Assembly (NCBI RefSeq): GCF_016862075.1
Contig: NZ_BOMG01000051.1
Location: 98,390-162,389, forward strand
Length of the DNA: 64,000 nucleotides
Origin: Actinoplanes couchii
GTDB taxonomy: Bacteria; Actinomycetota; Actinomycetes; Mycobacteriales; Micromonosporaceae
Reading direction: 5' to 3'
In this document: in pieces, positions 34,001-42,657 of the stretch
Layout: each line of letters starts with the position of its first letter
Position numbering within the stretch: position 1 is the first letter of the stretch
Translations under genes and position numbers: made by a program
Notes under the pieces: model-generated
What the model was told of the DNA's origin: nothing
Seen by the model: only the letters and a program-made list of their open reading frames with translations
Databases searched by the model: none

Positions 34001-36076
34001 CGATTCGGAATGGGACGGATCAGACGGAGCTTTCGCGGTTGGCCCCGTAGGGCCGAATCCGGGCCATGACGTGCCAGAGCCGCCCGCACCGGGACGTGGC
34101 GACTCCGCAGGGGGACTGGACCAAGGAGTCACCGCGGGCGGGACGGTTGCCCGACCCGGTGCCGTCGGACCCTGCGGCACGCTCGCCCGCCCGGGCTGCT
34201 GACCACCGGACCCGGGCTGCTGACCACCGGACGGGGTGCTCTGCTGGCTACCGGATCCGGGCCGCTGGCCACTGGACGGGGTGTTCTGCGCACCGAATCC
34301 GGGCTGTTGGCTAATGGGCTGTTGGCCACTGGACGGGGTGCTCTGTGCTCCGGCAGAAGTCTTCGGAGGAGTTGTGGACGGCTGGGCTCCGACCGGCTCA
34401 CCTTGTTCGGATGCCGACGGCTTTTTCTGTTCCGGAATCGCTGCCTTGCGAACTTCCAGTCCCTCCCCCGAACCCGGTCGTCCCTCGGCCTGTCCGGAAC
34501 CCGGCTGGAAGGAGACCTGCCCGGGACCAGGCGAAACCTGCCCGGATCCATGCTGAAAGGAGAACTGCCCGGCCGCAGAGGGCGCAGAGGCCGTCCCGTG
34601 GTCGGAAGCCTGATTTCCCGCGCTACGCCCCCCGACGGCCTGCCCGGGAATCCGTCCAGCAGCCGGACCTCCTGTCGGCTGACCCGCCGGTGACGGGCCC
34701 ATCGGCGACTGACCTGCCGGTGGCTGGTTCGCCGCGGGCTGGCCTGTGCTGGGGACATAGCCCTGACCTGCTGCCGGAACCGGTCCCTGGCCTGCCGGAG
34801 GCACGGATGCCTGGCCGGAACTGCTGGTAGGTGCTGTCGGCGAACCCGAACCAGCCCGCGGGACCGGGCCCGGGGCGGTGGCCCCACCGGATCCACCCGG
34901 AGCGGTTGACCATGGGCTGGCTCCAGAGCCTCTGCCTGCTTGGCCGGGCTCAGGCGACTCGATACCCGTACCGCCGCCGGAAGTTGATCTTTGGGGTGTG
35001 GGAACCGGAACGCCAGAACCACCGGAAGTGGCCGGACTGCCCGGAGTCGCCGAAGTGCCGGGCTGAGGCGCAGAGCCGGGCTGAGGCGCAGAGCCGGGCT
35101 GAGGCGCAGAGCCGGACTGAGGCGCAGAGTTGGGCTGAGCTGCCGAACCGGGGGGCGCGGCCGAACCTGGCGCGGCCGAACCGGGCGTTGCCGTCGCGTC
35201 GGGCTGGGCTGCGGAGAACTGCACGGTGGCCGGGCGATTCGGTCCGGAGAAGGTGGGGCCCGCGGCCGGGAAACCGGAACTCGGCTGACCGCCTGCGGAC
35301 GGAATCTCCGCTCGTCCGGGCTGCTGCGCCGGGGAGGTCGGCTGGACGACCGGCCCCTGCCCACCGCCCGGCGGCGAGGACGGTGCCACGGACGACGATC
35401 CGGCGACCGGCGTCTGAGGCGTGGAGGGACGCTCGTCTGGTGGCGTCTGAGACATGGAGGACCGCCCGGCTTGTGGTGCCTGAGACATGGAAGGCCGCTC
35501 AGCTTGCGGCACCGGGGCCGCGGAAGGCTGCCCGGTTCCCGACACCTGGGCCACGGAAGGCTGTCCGGTCCCCGGCGCCTGGGGTGTGGCAGGCCACACA
35601 GCTCCCGGTGCCGGTGACGTGGAGGCCTGGCCAAAGGTCGGTGACGCCGGCGGAGCGGATGTCGCTGAGGGCTGAGGAGAGGTCGGTTGCCCGGACCCGG
35701 AAAGCAACGATCGCGCCGCGGCCGCCTGGCCCGACGCTGCGGCCTGGCCGGGCGCGGTGGTCTGACCGGGTCCGCTTGCCTGGTTGGAGGTGCCTGGCCG
35801 GTTGGAGGTTCCGCCGGGTGGCGTAGGGGTGGTCGACCGCGGGTCGTCGTGTTGCCAGGGGAACGGGCGACGTTGCTCACCCGTTGGTGGGGAAACCGTG
35901 GCACGACCGGCCGATGACCCGGCACCAGACGATGGCGACTGGGTATTGTCCGGAATATGCGGGTAGGCCGGAATTGAGGATGGCGGGTCGGTTGCCCGTC
36001 TACCCCCTACCGGGTCGGGTTGCGAACCCGACACGCCGTGTTCTTTCGGACCGTCATGTGAATCTTGCCTCGTCAC
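31019..36076 (-). CDS. dacB: D-alanyl-D-alanine carboxypeptidase (S13) with giant disordered N-terminus
   Basis: 1,685 residues from GTG 36076, which has GAGGAGG five to six bases upstream. Residues 1 to about 1,200 are low complexity (Pro, Gly, Ser, Ala, Thr, Gln) with repeat families such as QPGSAP, SGTGQPS, SSGQQPG and GFGSGAG. A basic RRKSRTK precedes a single membrane helix near 1,208-1,228. The outer part is a penicillin-binding-protein-4 type enzyme: SxxK in TPASTTKVL (Ser1320, Lys1323), SDN at 1519-1521, KTG at 1632. It trims peptidoglycan stem peptides. The tail should lie in the cytoplasm. Typical homologues are 450-550 residues, so the tail is exceptional; the catalytic call is firm. 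Confidence 0.9.
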   Translation of the reverse strand: MTRQDSHDGPKEHGVSGSQPDPVGGRRATDPPSSIPAYPHIPDNTQSPSSGAGSSAGRATVSPPTGEQRRPFPWQHDDPRSTTPTPPGGTSNRPGTSNQASGPGQTTAPGQAAASGQAAAARSLLSGSGQPTSPQPSATSAPPASPTFGQASTSPAPGAVWPATPQAPGTGQPSVAQVSGTGQPSAAPVPQAERPSMSQAPQAGRSSMSQTPPDERPSTPQTPVAGSSSVAPSSPPGGGQGPVVQPTSPAQQPGRAEIPSAGGQPSSGFPAAGPTFSGPNRPATVQFSAAQPDATATPGSAAPGSAAPPGSAAQPNSAPQSGSAPQPGSAPQPGSAPQPGTSATPGSPATSGGSGVPVPTPQRSTSGGGTGIESPEPGQAGRGSGASPWSTAPGGSGGATAPGPVPRAGSGSPTAPTSSSGQASVPPAGQGPVPAAGQGYVPSTGQPAANQPPAGQSPMGPSPAGQPTGGPAAGRIPGQAVGGRSAGNQASDHGTASAPSAAGQFSFQHGSGQVSPGPGQVSFQPGSGQAEGRPGSGEGLEVRKAAIPEQKKPSASEQGEPVGAQPSTTPPKTSAGAQSTPSSGQQPISQQPGFGAQNTPSSGQRPGSGSQQSTPSGGQQPGSGGQQPGRASVPQGPTAPGRATVPPAVTPWSSPPAESPRPGAGGSGTSWPGFGPTGPTAKAPSDPSHSESAGSTYGGPGTSGARTDGSGTSGSTPATPSADGANPGGTGSGRPNSDGPSSGGANSGGSASGSTPWGSVPGGAAGGAAGAAGLFGSAGRGGQDAGQGGGPGPNYPPSGPDPVGNWPGTPPEQPTVRGAWGAGPPEVTVAGAGLDPGPTTPSGQDRATSSVQGRAAASGPGSDQGRATPFGQGKGQGQGQAASSGPGSADQGRTSSSGLGADQGRTPSSGTGAEEGRTTPFGQGSDPGRTANLNIDPERTANIGLPSGGTRPGGGAGGSVPADSGRGGSAAGSGGGAGAGGSAGASGSAAASGGAGAGGSAKVPGASGSAWSSGAGGSARVPGSSGAAQTPGSAQTPGSAGSAKVSGTAMGSSGTSASGAPSTFGSAGSPSTFGSASSPSAFGSAGAARVPGLGGNGIGNGAGSGSGAGSGSGFGSGAGTGNGAGSGNGFGSGAGTGSGFGNGAGFGNGAGEQRDGGGTYGRAVASSGAARAAVPSASPPHPPGGGGSVGTSDGEGPSETGARRKSRTKLVLVGLIVLALVVAGVVMRPGPVDGWITALTGETAATPTPTATTPEPSPTPVLVAAESDGAAPDPASVKEALDPLVAAGALGSTVHIQVVDVSTDTLLYARNADKKTTPASTTKVLTAATVLAARGAAHRLETRVVAGATAGEVVIIGGGDATMAVEKGDKDLFPGAARLDDLAAQVKKALGTTKPTRVTVDTSLFEGPETATGWGSADISPGGQVARIQSLMTNAGRIEPVHNEFGGDPRYNDPAVSVGRLFAEMIGAPDAPVKRGTAPEAAPTSASAGPGAGIAPGAELGKVQSPPLVQIVDWMLQQSDNVLAEVLGRQVALAAGEEASFEGAAKAMTDKLTELGLPSGQATLYDASGLSNRNGITPDLLVQTLRLAAGGTLPELTNIFNGLPVAGWSGTLETRFATPSDNATAQGIVRAKTGSLSGVSTLAGVLVTKERQILAFAIMAKGGANAITARQAIDKIAARLVDCGC

Positions 36077-36227
36077 ACGCCCCTCCTCGCCCGTGGCGTC
36101 AGACTTAGGGGAGACTAGCGACATCCGGCACACCGTTGCGCGCGGATCCTGCGGGCCCTGCTTCCATGCCCCGCTCCCGCCCGGCGGACCGGACTATTCA
36201 AGCGGGCAAGCAAAAGGGGAGCGAATA

Positions 36228-36731
36228 ATGGATTTCGACGTCTTGGTTGAGATCCCCAAGGGGCAGCGCAACAAGTATGAGGTGGACCACAAGACCGGAC
36301 GTATCCGGCTGGACCGGACCCTCTTCACCGCGACACAGTATCCCGCGGACTACGGCTACATCGAGGGCACCCTGGGCCAGGACGGCGACCCGCTGGACGC
36401 CCTGGTCCTGATCCAGGAGCCGACCTTCCCTGGTTGCCTGGTCCGGGCCCGCGCCATCGGGATGTACCGGATGACCGACGAGAAGGGCCGCGACGACAAG
36501 GTCCTCTGCGTTCCCTACGAGGACCCGCGTCAGGAGCACCTGCGCGACATCCACCACCTAGGCGAGTTCGACCGGATGGAGATCCAGCACTTCTTCACGG
36601 TCTACAAGGACCTGGAGCCGGGCAAGTCGGTCGAGGGCGCGACCTGGACCGGGCGGATCGAGGCGGAGGCCGAGATCCGCGCCTCCTTCAAGCGCGCCGA
36701 GGCCGCCGAGGCCGAAGAGGGAGAGCACTGA
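36228..36731 (+). CDS. ppa: Inorganic pyrophosphatase
   Basis: 167 residues; hydrolyses pyrophosphate in the cytoplasm. Family-I signatures: VEIPKGQRNKYEVDHKTGRI, TQYPADYGYIEGTLGQDGDP with the DGDPLDALVL metal site, and KDLEPGKSVEG near the C-terminus. ATG 36228 with AGGGGAG upstream. Divergent from dacB, as in M. tuberculosis (Rv3627c/ppa). Followed by a hairpin terminator. Confidence 0.97.
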   Translation: MDFDVLVEIPKGQRNKYEVDHKTGRIRLDRTLFTATQYPADYGYIEGTLGQDGDPLDALVLIQEPTFPGCLVRARAIGMYRMTDEKGRDDKVLCVPYEDPRQEHLRDIHHLGEFDRMEIQHFFTVYKDLEPGKSVEGATWTGRIEAEAEIRASFKRAEAAEAEEGEH

Positions 36732-36755
36732 CCACACGCTCCCGCAAAACCGCTG

Positions 36756-36803
36756 ACGACCGCACCTGCGAGGCTCACAAGGCCCCGCAGGTGCGGTCGT
36801 TTT
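36756..36803 (+). terminator. Intrinsic terminator between ppa and eccD (probably bidirectional)
   Basis: Perfect 15-bp stem, acgaccgcacctgcg at 36756-36770 paired with 36786-36800, a 15-nt loop and TTTT at 36800-36803. It lies 25 bases after ppa and 49 bases from the end of the convergent eccD gene, and could serve both. Confidence 0.88.
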
Positions 36804-36851
36804 GCATTTACGAGACGTATCTCACAACTCGGCGAGATCGAACCGGGCAGT

Positions 36852-38279
36852 TCAGCCGAGGCCCGAGACGGCGGTGTAGAGGCCCATCACGGCGCACGCG
36901 ACCGGGATGACCGAGACGACCACGAGCGTGTCGATGATGTCGGCGACCCGGCCGAGGTAGGGCGACGGGGGCTTCTCGGCGTATCGCGCTCCGGCCGCGA
37001 CCGTGATCAGCGCCACCGCGACCGCTCCGGCGATCACCACCGGAAGGGCGTTGCCGGCGTCGGTGAGCAGGTCGAAGCCGAGGGCGGCACCCCCGGCCAG
37101 GCCGGCCGTGAGCACCGGCACCCGGTGCCGCCGGGAGACGAAGAGCCGCGAGCGCAGCAGCAGCGAGGCCGCGCCGACCGCGAGCAGGGCCCGGGAGGCC
37201 CAGGTGCCGTCGGTGGCGAGCACCGCGAAGGCGCCGACCGCGAGCACCGAGTGGCCGAGGAGCATGCCGGCCAGCAGTTCGTCGGTCCGGGTCACGGCGG
37301 CGAACACCGCGGCCCGCTCCGGCAGGCGGCGCACCGAGTCGCCGAGGCCCTGCCGGAACGGGTCCTCGACGGTCGACGGCGCGTCGGTGCCGGGCGGCAG
37401 GCTGACCGGCGGCAGCGGGGTACGCCCGAACCGGACCGCGAGCAGCGGCAGCGCCCCGATCCCGCAGACCAGCACCGAGATCAGCACGGCAGCGCCGCCG
37501 GCGGCGTCGGTGAACAGCCCGGTGGCGGCGGTGAGCGCGCCCAGCAGGCCGACCGTCGCCCCGGCCGTGAAGAACCGGGCCCCGGCCGCCACACCGGCCC
37601 CGGCGAGTGCGGAGATCAACAGGATCGCGACCGAGCCGGCCAGCAGCTCGGGGCCGCCGAGCCAGGGCACCGGCGACAACACCCCACCCTTGTCGTACGA
37701 GGTGACCAGGGTCGCGCCACCGGCGAACGCGTACGGCAGCGCGTAGCCACCCAGGGCCACCCCGGCGCGGCCGTCCCCGAACGCCCGGGACGCCACCGTC
37801 CCGACCAGGGCGAGCAGGACCGCCACGACCAGCCCGGCGATCCCCGGCCAGCTGCCCTTCGCACTGCCCGCGAGCAGGGCGGGCAGGCCGAGCGCGAGTG
37901 GCACCGCGGCGGCGGCCAGGCTGGCGGTGCGGCTGGACGCGGGTGTCCAGACCCCGCCGCGGCGTCGGGCGCCCTCGGCGATGGCCTCGACCACGTCGTC
38001 GTACTCCAGCTCGGGCCAGGCGTCGCCGGCCGGGACCAGATGGAGCACCTCGCCGTCGCGCACACCCTGGGGGTGCAGGCCCTGACCGGTGGCGAGAACC
38101 ACACCGTCGCCCTTGCGGAGCACCCAGCCGCCGTGCCGTTCGCCCTCGTCGGCGAGCCCCTCACCGGCGTAGCGGAGCACCTCCGGCAGCAGCTCGGCCA
38201 GCGGGACCTGCTCGGGGAGGGCGACGTCGACGCGACGTTGCGGCGCGCTGATCGTCACGCGGGCCAGACCGACGCTCAC
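36852..38279 (-). CDS. eccD: Type VII secretion membrane protein EccD
   Basis: 475 residues from GTG 38279. The N-terminal 80 residues have the ubiquitin-like YukD fold (LARVTISAPQRRVDVALPEQ and DGEVLHLVPAG), followed by about eleven hydrophobic helices, the arrangement of EccD/YukD-containing translocon pores. Divergent from eccC with 156 bases between starts; convergent with ppa. GTG 38327 is an alternative start. No eccB or eccE is present in this window. Confidence 0.88.
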   Translation of the reverse strand: MSVGLARVTISAPQRRVDVALPEQVPLAELLPEVLRYAGEGLADEGERHGGWVLRKGDGVVLATGQGLHPQGVRDGEVLHLVPAGDAWPELEYDDVVEAIAEGARRRGGVWTPASSRTASLAAAAVPLALGLPALLAGSAKGSWPGIAGLVVAVLLALVGTVASRAFGDGRAGVALGGYALPYAFAGGATLVTSYDKGGVLSPVPWLGGPELLAGSVAILLISALAGAGVAAGARFFTAGATVGLLGALTAATGLFTDAAGGAAVLISVLVCGIGALPLLAVRFGRTPLPPVSLPPGTDAPSTVEDPFRQGLGDSVRRLPERAAVFAAVTRTDELLAGMLLGHSVLAVGAFAVLATDGTWASRALLAVGAASLLLRSRLFVSRRHRVPVLTAGLAGGAALGFDLLTDAGNALPVVIAGAVAVALITVAAGARYAEKPPSPYLGRVADIIDTLVVVSVIPVACAVMGLYTAVSGLG

Positions 38280-38435
38280 CAGGTAATCCTTCCGGTTGTC
38301 CACAGCCCGGAAAGCGGGTTTATCCACATCTCCGGCCCCCGAGGCTGCGGGATCGACGGAACTTTACCTAGCATGAGCCGGTCATGACGTCCCGCAAGCT
38401 TCGGGGCTGCTGAGCTGCACAGTGTAGGGGGCGCA

Positions 38436-41400
38436 ATGGGCACCGTGGTGGTCAAGCGGGCGGCCCGCAGGCCCGCACCCGAGATCCCGGCCGAGCAACT
38501 GGTGGTCGAGCCACCACCCGAGATCCCGGAGGCGGTGTCGGCCCGCTGGCAGCAGTGGCTGATGGCGCTGCCGATGCTGGGCGGCACGCTGGCCATGGCG
38601 ATGATGATGGGCTCGAACCGGGGCGGCGCGTATTCGTACGTCATCGGTGGCCTCTTCGGGGTCTCCTCGCTGGCCATGATGATGACCTCGTTCGGTGCCC
38701 AGGGCGCACCCCGCAAGGCGGAGATGATGTCCGCCCGCCGGGAGTACCTGCGGCATCTCGCCTCGCTGCGCAAACGGGTCCGGGAGACGGCCCGGATGCA
38801 GCGGGTCGGGCTGCTCTACCGGCACCCCGATCCGGAGCGGCTCTGGTCGACGGTCGGCAGCCACCGGGTCTGGGAGCGCCGGGCCGGTGACCCGGACTTC
38901 GGTGTGGTGCGGGTCGGTGTCGGCCCGCAGACGCTGGCCACCCCGCTGGTGCCGCCGGTGACCCGCCCGCTGGACGAGCTGGAGCCGATGACCGCGGGTG
39001 CGCTGCGCCGGTTCCTGGACGCCTACTCGGTGGTGCCGGACCTGCCGGTGGCGATGTCGCTGCGCGGCTTCTCCCGGATCTACGTGCGCGGTGACGCGCC
39101 CGGCGCGGAGGGCCCGCGGGCGCTGGTCCGGGCGGTGCTGACCCAGCTCGCGGTCTTCCACGCGCCGGACGATCTGGTGATCGCGGTCTGCGCCGGTCAG
39201 GGCGCCCGTTCGCACTGGGAGTGGGTCAAGTGGCTGCCGCACGCCGGGCATCCGGGGCGCAACGACGCTCTGGGCCCGGTCCGGCTGGTCGCGGGGGCCG
39301 AGCCGGAGCTGGCCGAGATGCTCGAGGACGTGCTGGGCAACCGCCCGCGGTTCCACCCCGGGGAGAGCGCCGGCAGCACGCCGCACGTGCTCGTGGTCAT
39401 CGACGGGGCGGAGCCGGCCACCACCCGGCTGGACGACGCCCTGGACGGCCTGACCGTGCTCGACCTGGACACCGCGCCCCCACGGCTGCTGGACCGGTCG
39501 GCGCTGGTGCTGGAGGTGCGCACCGACGGGGTGCTCGGCACCTGGACGATGGATCATGAGAGCGAGGTGGGCCGGGCCGACGGGCTGACCGTGGCCGGGG
39601 CCGAGGCGGTGGCCCGGCGGCTGGCGCCGTTGCGGCTGGCGGTCGCGGCTGATCCGGGCGGGTCGTCGACGGCGACCGAGACCGGTCTGCCCGAGCTGAT
39701 CGGTCTCGCCGACGCGGAGAGTTTCAGCGTCGCCAACGGCTGGCCGGCCCGCGCGCCGCGGGACATGCTGCGGGTGCCGATCGGGGTGAGCGCCGACGGG
39801 ATGCCGATCGAGCTGGACATCAAGGAGTCCGCACAGGACGGCATGGGCCCGCACGGCCTGCTCATCGGCGCCACCGGTTCGGGCAAGTCGGAGCTGCTCA
39901 AGACGCTGGTGCTGGCGCTCGCGGCGACACACTCGTCCGAGGTGCTCAACTTCATCCTGATCGACTTCAAGGGTGGCGCGGCGTTCTCGGCGATGGACCG
40001 GCTGCCGCACACCGCCGCCGTGGTCACCAACCTGGAACACGCGCTGCCGCTGGTGGACCGCATGTTCGACGCGCTCGAGGGCGAGATGGCCCGGCGCCAG
40101 GAGGTGCTCTCCAAGGCGGGCAACTACGCCAGCCTGTACGACTACGAGCGGGCCCGTGCCGGTGGCGCCCCGCTGGCCCCGCTGCCGACGCTGTTCATCG
40201 TCTGTGACGAGTTCACCGAGATGCTGCAGAAGAAGCAGGACTTCATCGAGATCTTCCTGCAGATCGGCCGGCTCGGTCGTTCGCTCGGTGTGCACCTGCT
40301 GCTGGCCAGTCAGCGGCTGGAGGACGGGCGGCTGCGCGGGCTGGACACCCACCTGTCGTACCGGATCGGTCTGCGCACGTTCTCGGCTCTGGAGTCACGG
40401 GCGGTGCTCGGTGTGCCTGATGCGTACGAGCTGCCCAAGGCCCCGGGTAACGGCTACCTGAAGTTCGGCATGGAGCCGTTGGTCCGGTTCAAGGCGGCCT
40501 ATGTGAGCGGGTCGGTCCGCACCCGCGGCCCGTCCGGCGCGCGTGTGCAGCAACACGGTCCGCGGGTGCTGCCCTGGTCGACCCAGCACGTGGCGGTGCT
40601 GGAGACCGCGGTGGTCGAGCCGAAACCGGCGGCGAAACAGGACGACGGGCCGAAGCTGGCCGACATGATGGTGGACCGGATCGTCGGGCAGGGTCCGCCG
40701 GCGCACCAGGTGTGGCTGCCGCCGCTGGAGGAGTCGTCGACACTCGACGAGCTGCTCGGCCCGGTCGGTGTGATGCCGGGCCGGGGCCTGACCTTCACCA
40801 ACCCGTCGGTGCACAACCGGCTCCAGGTGCCGATCGCGATCGTCGACAAGCCCCGCGAGCAGCTGCGGGACGTGATGTGGTTGCAGCTGGCCGGCGCGGC
40901 CGGGCACGTGGCGGTGGTCGGTGGCACGCTGAGCGGCAAGTCGACGGCGCTGCGCACGTTGATCTGCGGGCTGGCGCTCACCCACACCCCGGCCGAGGTG
41001 CAGATCTACTGCATGGACTTCGGTGGTGGCTCGCTCGGCACGCTGCGGGACCTGCCGCACGTGGGCGGGGTGTTCTCCCGGCTGGACACCGAGGGCATCA
41101 GGCGGACGGCCGGCGAGATGATCACCCTGCTGGCCGAGCGGGAGGCCCGGTTCGCCGAGCTCGGGGTGGACTCGATGGCGTCGTACCGGAGCCGGCGGCC
41201 GGCCAACGACTCGTTCGGTGACGTGTTCCTGGTGATCGACGGCTGGAGCACGATCCGTAAGGAGTTCGACGAGCTGGAGCCGGTCCTGACCGACCTGGCC
41301 ACCCGTGGCCTGTCCTACGGCATCCACCTGGTGGCCGCGTCCTCCCGCTGGATGGACTTCCGGTCCGGGGTCCGTGACCTCTTCGGCTCCCGGCTGGAGC

Positions 41401-42383
41401 TGCGGCTGGGCGACCCGACCGACTCGGTGATCAACCACCGCGCGGCGAAGGACGTGCCCGAGGACACCCCGGGGCGCGGCATGATCGTGCACCCCACCAA
41501 CCGGGCCAAGGGCCTGCACCTGCTCACCGTCCGGCCCGAGGTCGGTTCGCTGGGCGACACCGCCGGCCTGGTCAAGGCGATCGCGACGGCGTGGGAGGGC
41601 AAACCGGCGCCGCGGGTGCGCCTGCTGCCGCCGTCGGTGCCGTACAGCGCTCTCCACGCGGAACGTGGCAGTGGCCTGCGCATCCCGATCGGTATCGCCG
41701 AGGCGAACCTGCAGCCGGTCGAGATCGACTTCGCCGGCGACCCGCACTTCCTGCTGTTCGGTGACGCCGAGGCCGGCAAGTCGTCGTTCCTGCGCTCGAT
41801 GGTCACCACGCTGACCAACCGGTTCCAGCCGGAGGAGTGCCGGATCATCCTGGTCGACTACCGGCGCAGCCTGATCGACATTCCACCGACCGAACACCGG
41901 ATCGGGTACGGCATGCAGGCCGAGCCCACACTCCAGCTGATCCAGTCGGCGGCGGCCTACATGGAGCGCCGCCTGCCCGGCCCCGACGTCACCGCCCGGC
42001 AGCTGCGAGACCGGTCCTGGTGGACCGGACCGGAGCTGTTCGTCCTGGTCGACGACTACGACCTGGTCGTCTCCGGACCGACCAACCCGCTCACGCCGCT
42101 GGTCAACTACCTGGCCCAGGCGCGGGACATCGGGTTGCACCTGGTGCTGACCCGCCGGTCCGGTGGCGCGAGCCGGTCGCTCTACGAGCCGGTCATCCAG
42201 AAACTGCGCGAGCTGTCGATGCCGGGCCTGGTGATGTCCGGTTCGCCGGAGGAGGGCGCGCTCATCGGCAACGTCAAACCGATGCCGATGCCACCGGGTC
42301 GTGGCCGCCTGATCACGCGCCGTGAAGGCACCCGACTGATCCAGTTGGCACACCAGCCGCCGTTCCAGGATTCGGGAAAATGA
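38436..42383 (+). CDS. eccC: Type VII secretion ATPase EccC (fused EccCa-EccCb)
   Basis: 1,315 residues. Two membrane helices near residues 40-85 (WLMALPMLGGTLAMAMMMG and YVIGGLFGVSSLAMMMTSF) then three FtsK/SpoIIIE domains: Walker A GATGSGKSELLKTL (Lys484), GGTLSGKSTALRTL (Lys835) and GDAEAGKSSFLRSM (Lys1115). Only the first has a classical Walker B (TLFIVCDEFTEML); the others read VFLVIDGWSTIR and LFVLVDDYDLVV, in line with EccC proteins in which domains 2 and 3 bind substrate and regulate. Powers export of WXG100-family substrates. AGGGGG precedes the ATG. Confidence 0.93.
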   Translation: MGTVVVKRAARRPAPEIPAEQLVVEPPPEIPEAVSARWQQWLMALPMLGGTLAMAMMMGSNRGGAYSYVIGGLFGVSSLAMMMTSFGAQGAPRKAEMMSARREYLRHLASLRKRVRETARMQRVGLLYRHPDPERLWSTVGSHRVWERRAGDPDFGVVRVGVGPQTLATPLVPPVTRPLDELEPMTAGALRRFLDAYSVVPDLPVAMSLRGFSRIYVRGDAPGAEGPRALVRAVLTQLAVFHAPDDLVIAVCAGQGARSHWEWVKWLPHAGHPGRNDALGPVRLVAGAEPELAEMLEDVLGNRPRFHPGESAGSTPHVLVVIDGAEPATTRLDDALDGLTVLDLDTAPPRLLDRSALVLEVRTDGVLGTWTMDHESEVGRADGLTVAGAEAVARRLAPLRLAVAADPGGSSTATETGLPELIGLADAESFSVANGWPARAPRDMLRVPIGVSADGMPIELDIKESAQDGMGPHGLLIGATGSGKSELLKTLVLALAATHSSEVLNFILIDFKGGAAFSAMDRLPHTAAVVTNLEHALPLVDRMFDALEGEMARRQEVLSKAGNYASLYDYERARAGGAPLAPLPTLFIVCDEFTEMLQKKQDFIEIFLQIGRLGRSLGVHLLLASQRLEDGRLRGLDTHLSYRIGLRTFSALESRAVLGVPDAYELPKAPGNGYLKFGMEPLVRFKAAYVSGSVRTRGPSGARVQQHGPRVLPWSTQHVAVLETAVVEPKPAAKQDDGPKLADMMVDRIVGQGPPAHQVWLPPLEESSTLDELLGPVGVMPGRGLTFTNPSVHNRLQVPIAIVDKPREQLRDVMWLQLAGAAGHVAVVGGTLSGKSTALRTLICGLALTHTPAEVQIYCMDFGGGSLGTLRDLPHVGGVFSRLDTEGIRRTAGEMITLLAEREARFAELGVDSMASYRSRRPANDSFGDVFLVIDGWSTIRKEFDELEPVLTDLATRGLSYGIHLVAASSRWMDFRSGVRDLFGSRLELRLGDPTDSVINHRAAKDVPEDTPGRGMIVHPTNRAKGLHLLTVRPEVGSLGDTAGLVKAIATAWEGKPAPRVRLLPPSVPYSALHAERGSGLRIPIGIAEANLQPVEIDFAGDPHFLLFGDAEAGKSSFLRSMVTTLTNRFQPEECRIILVDYRRSLIDIPPTEHRIGYGMQAEPTLQLIQSAAAYMERRLPGPDVTARQLRDRSWWTGPELFVLVDDYDLVVSGPTNPLTPLVNYLAQARDIGLHLVLTRRSGGASRSLYEPVIQKLRELSMPGLVMSGSPEEGALIGNVKPMPMPPGRGRLITRREGTRLIQLAHQPPFQDSGK

Positions 42384-42477
42384 ACAGACTCCCGGTGCGA
42401 TTAGGCGCGGAGGATCGCACCGACACGCCGGTGCGGGGGAGTAATCTCCCTCCATCGACTGACCGACCCGGCTGTCC

Positions 42478-42566
42478 GATTCGACCACTCGACCCGAGTC
42501 GACCACTCGACCCGATTCGACCCCTGGCTCGATTCGACCACTCGACTCGATTCGACCACTCGACTC
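42478..42566. repeat. 18-bp tandem repeat between eccC and mycP
   Basis: Five imperfect units of about 18 nt (gattcgaccactcgaccc at 42478, variants at 42496, 42514, 42531 and 42549). Degenerate cgactc/cgactga fragments continue to about 42655. The 274-base spacer holds nothing else recognisable, and no clear RBS for mycP. Confidence 0.85.
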
Positions 42567-42657
42567 GACAGACTGCATTCGACTGACCCTCGACTGACCG
42601 ACGCGAACAGATCACTCGACTCGACTGACTCGTCTCAGATCGACCGACCGTCTCAGA

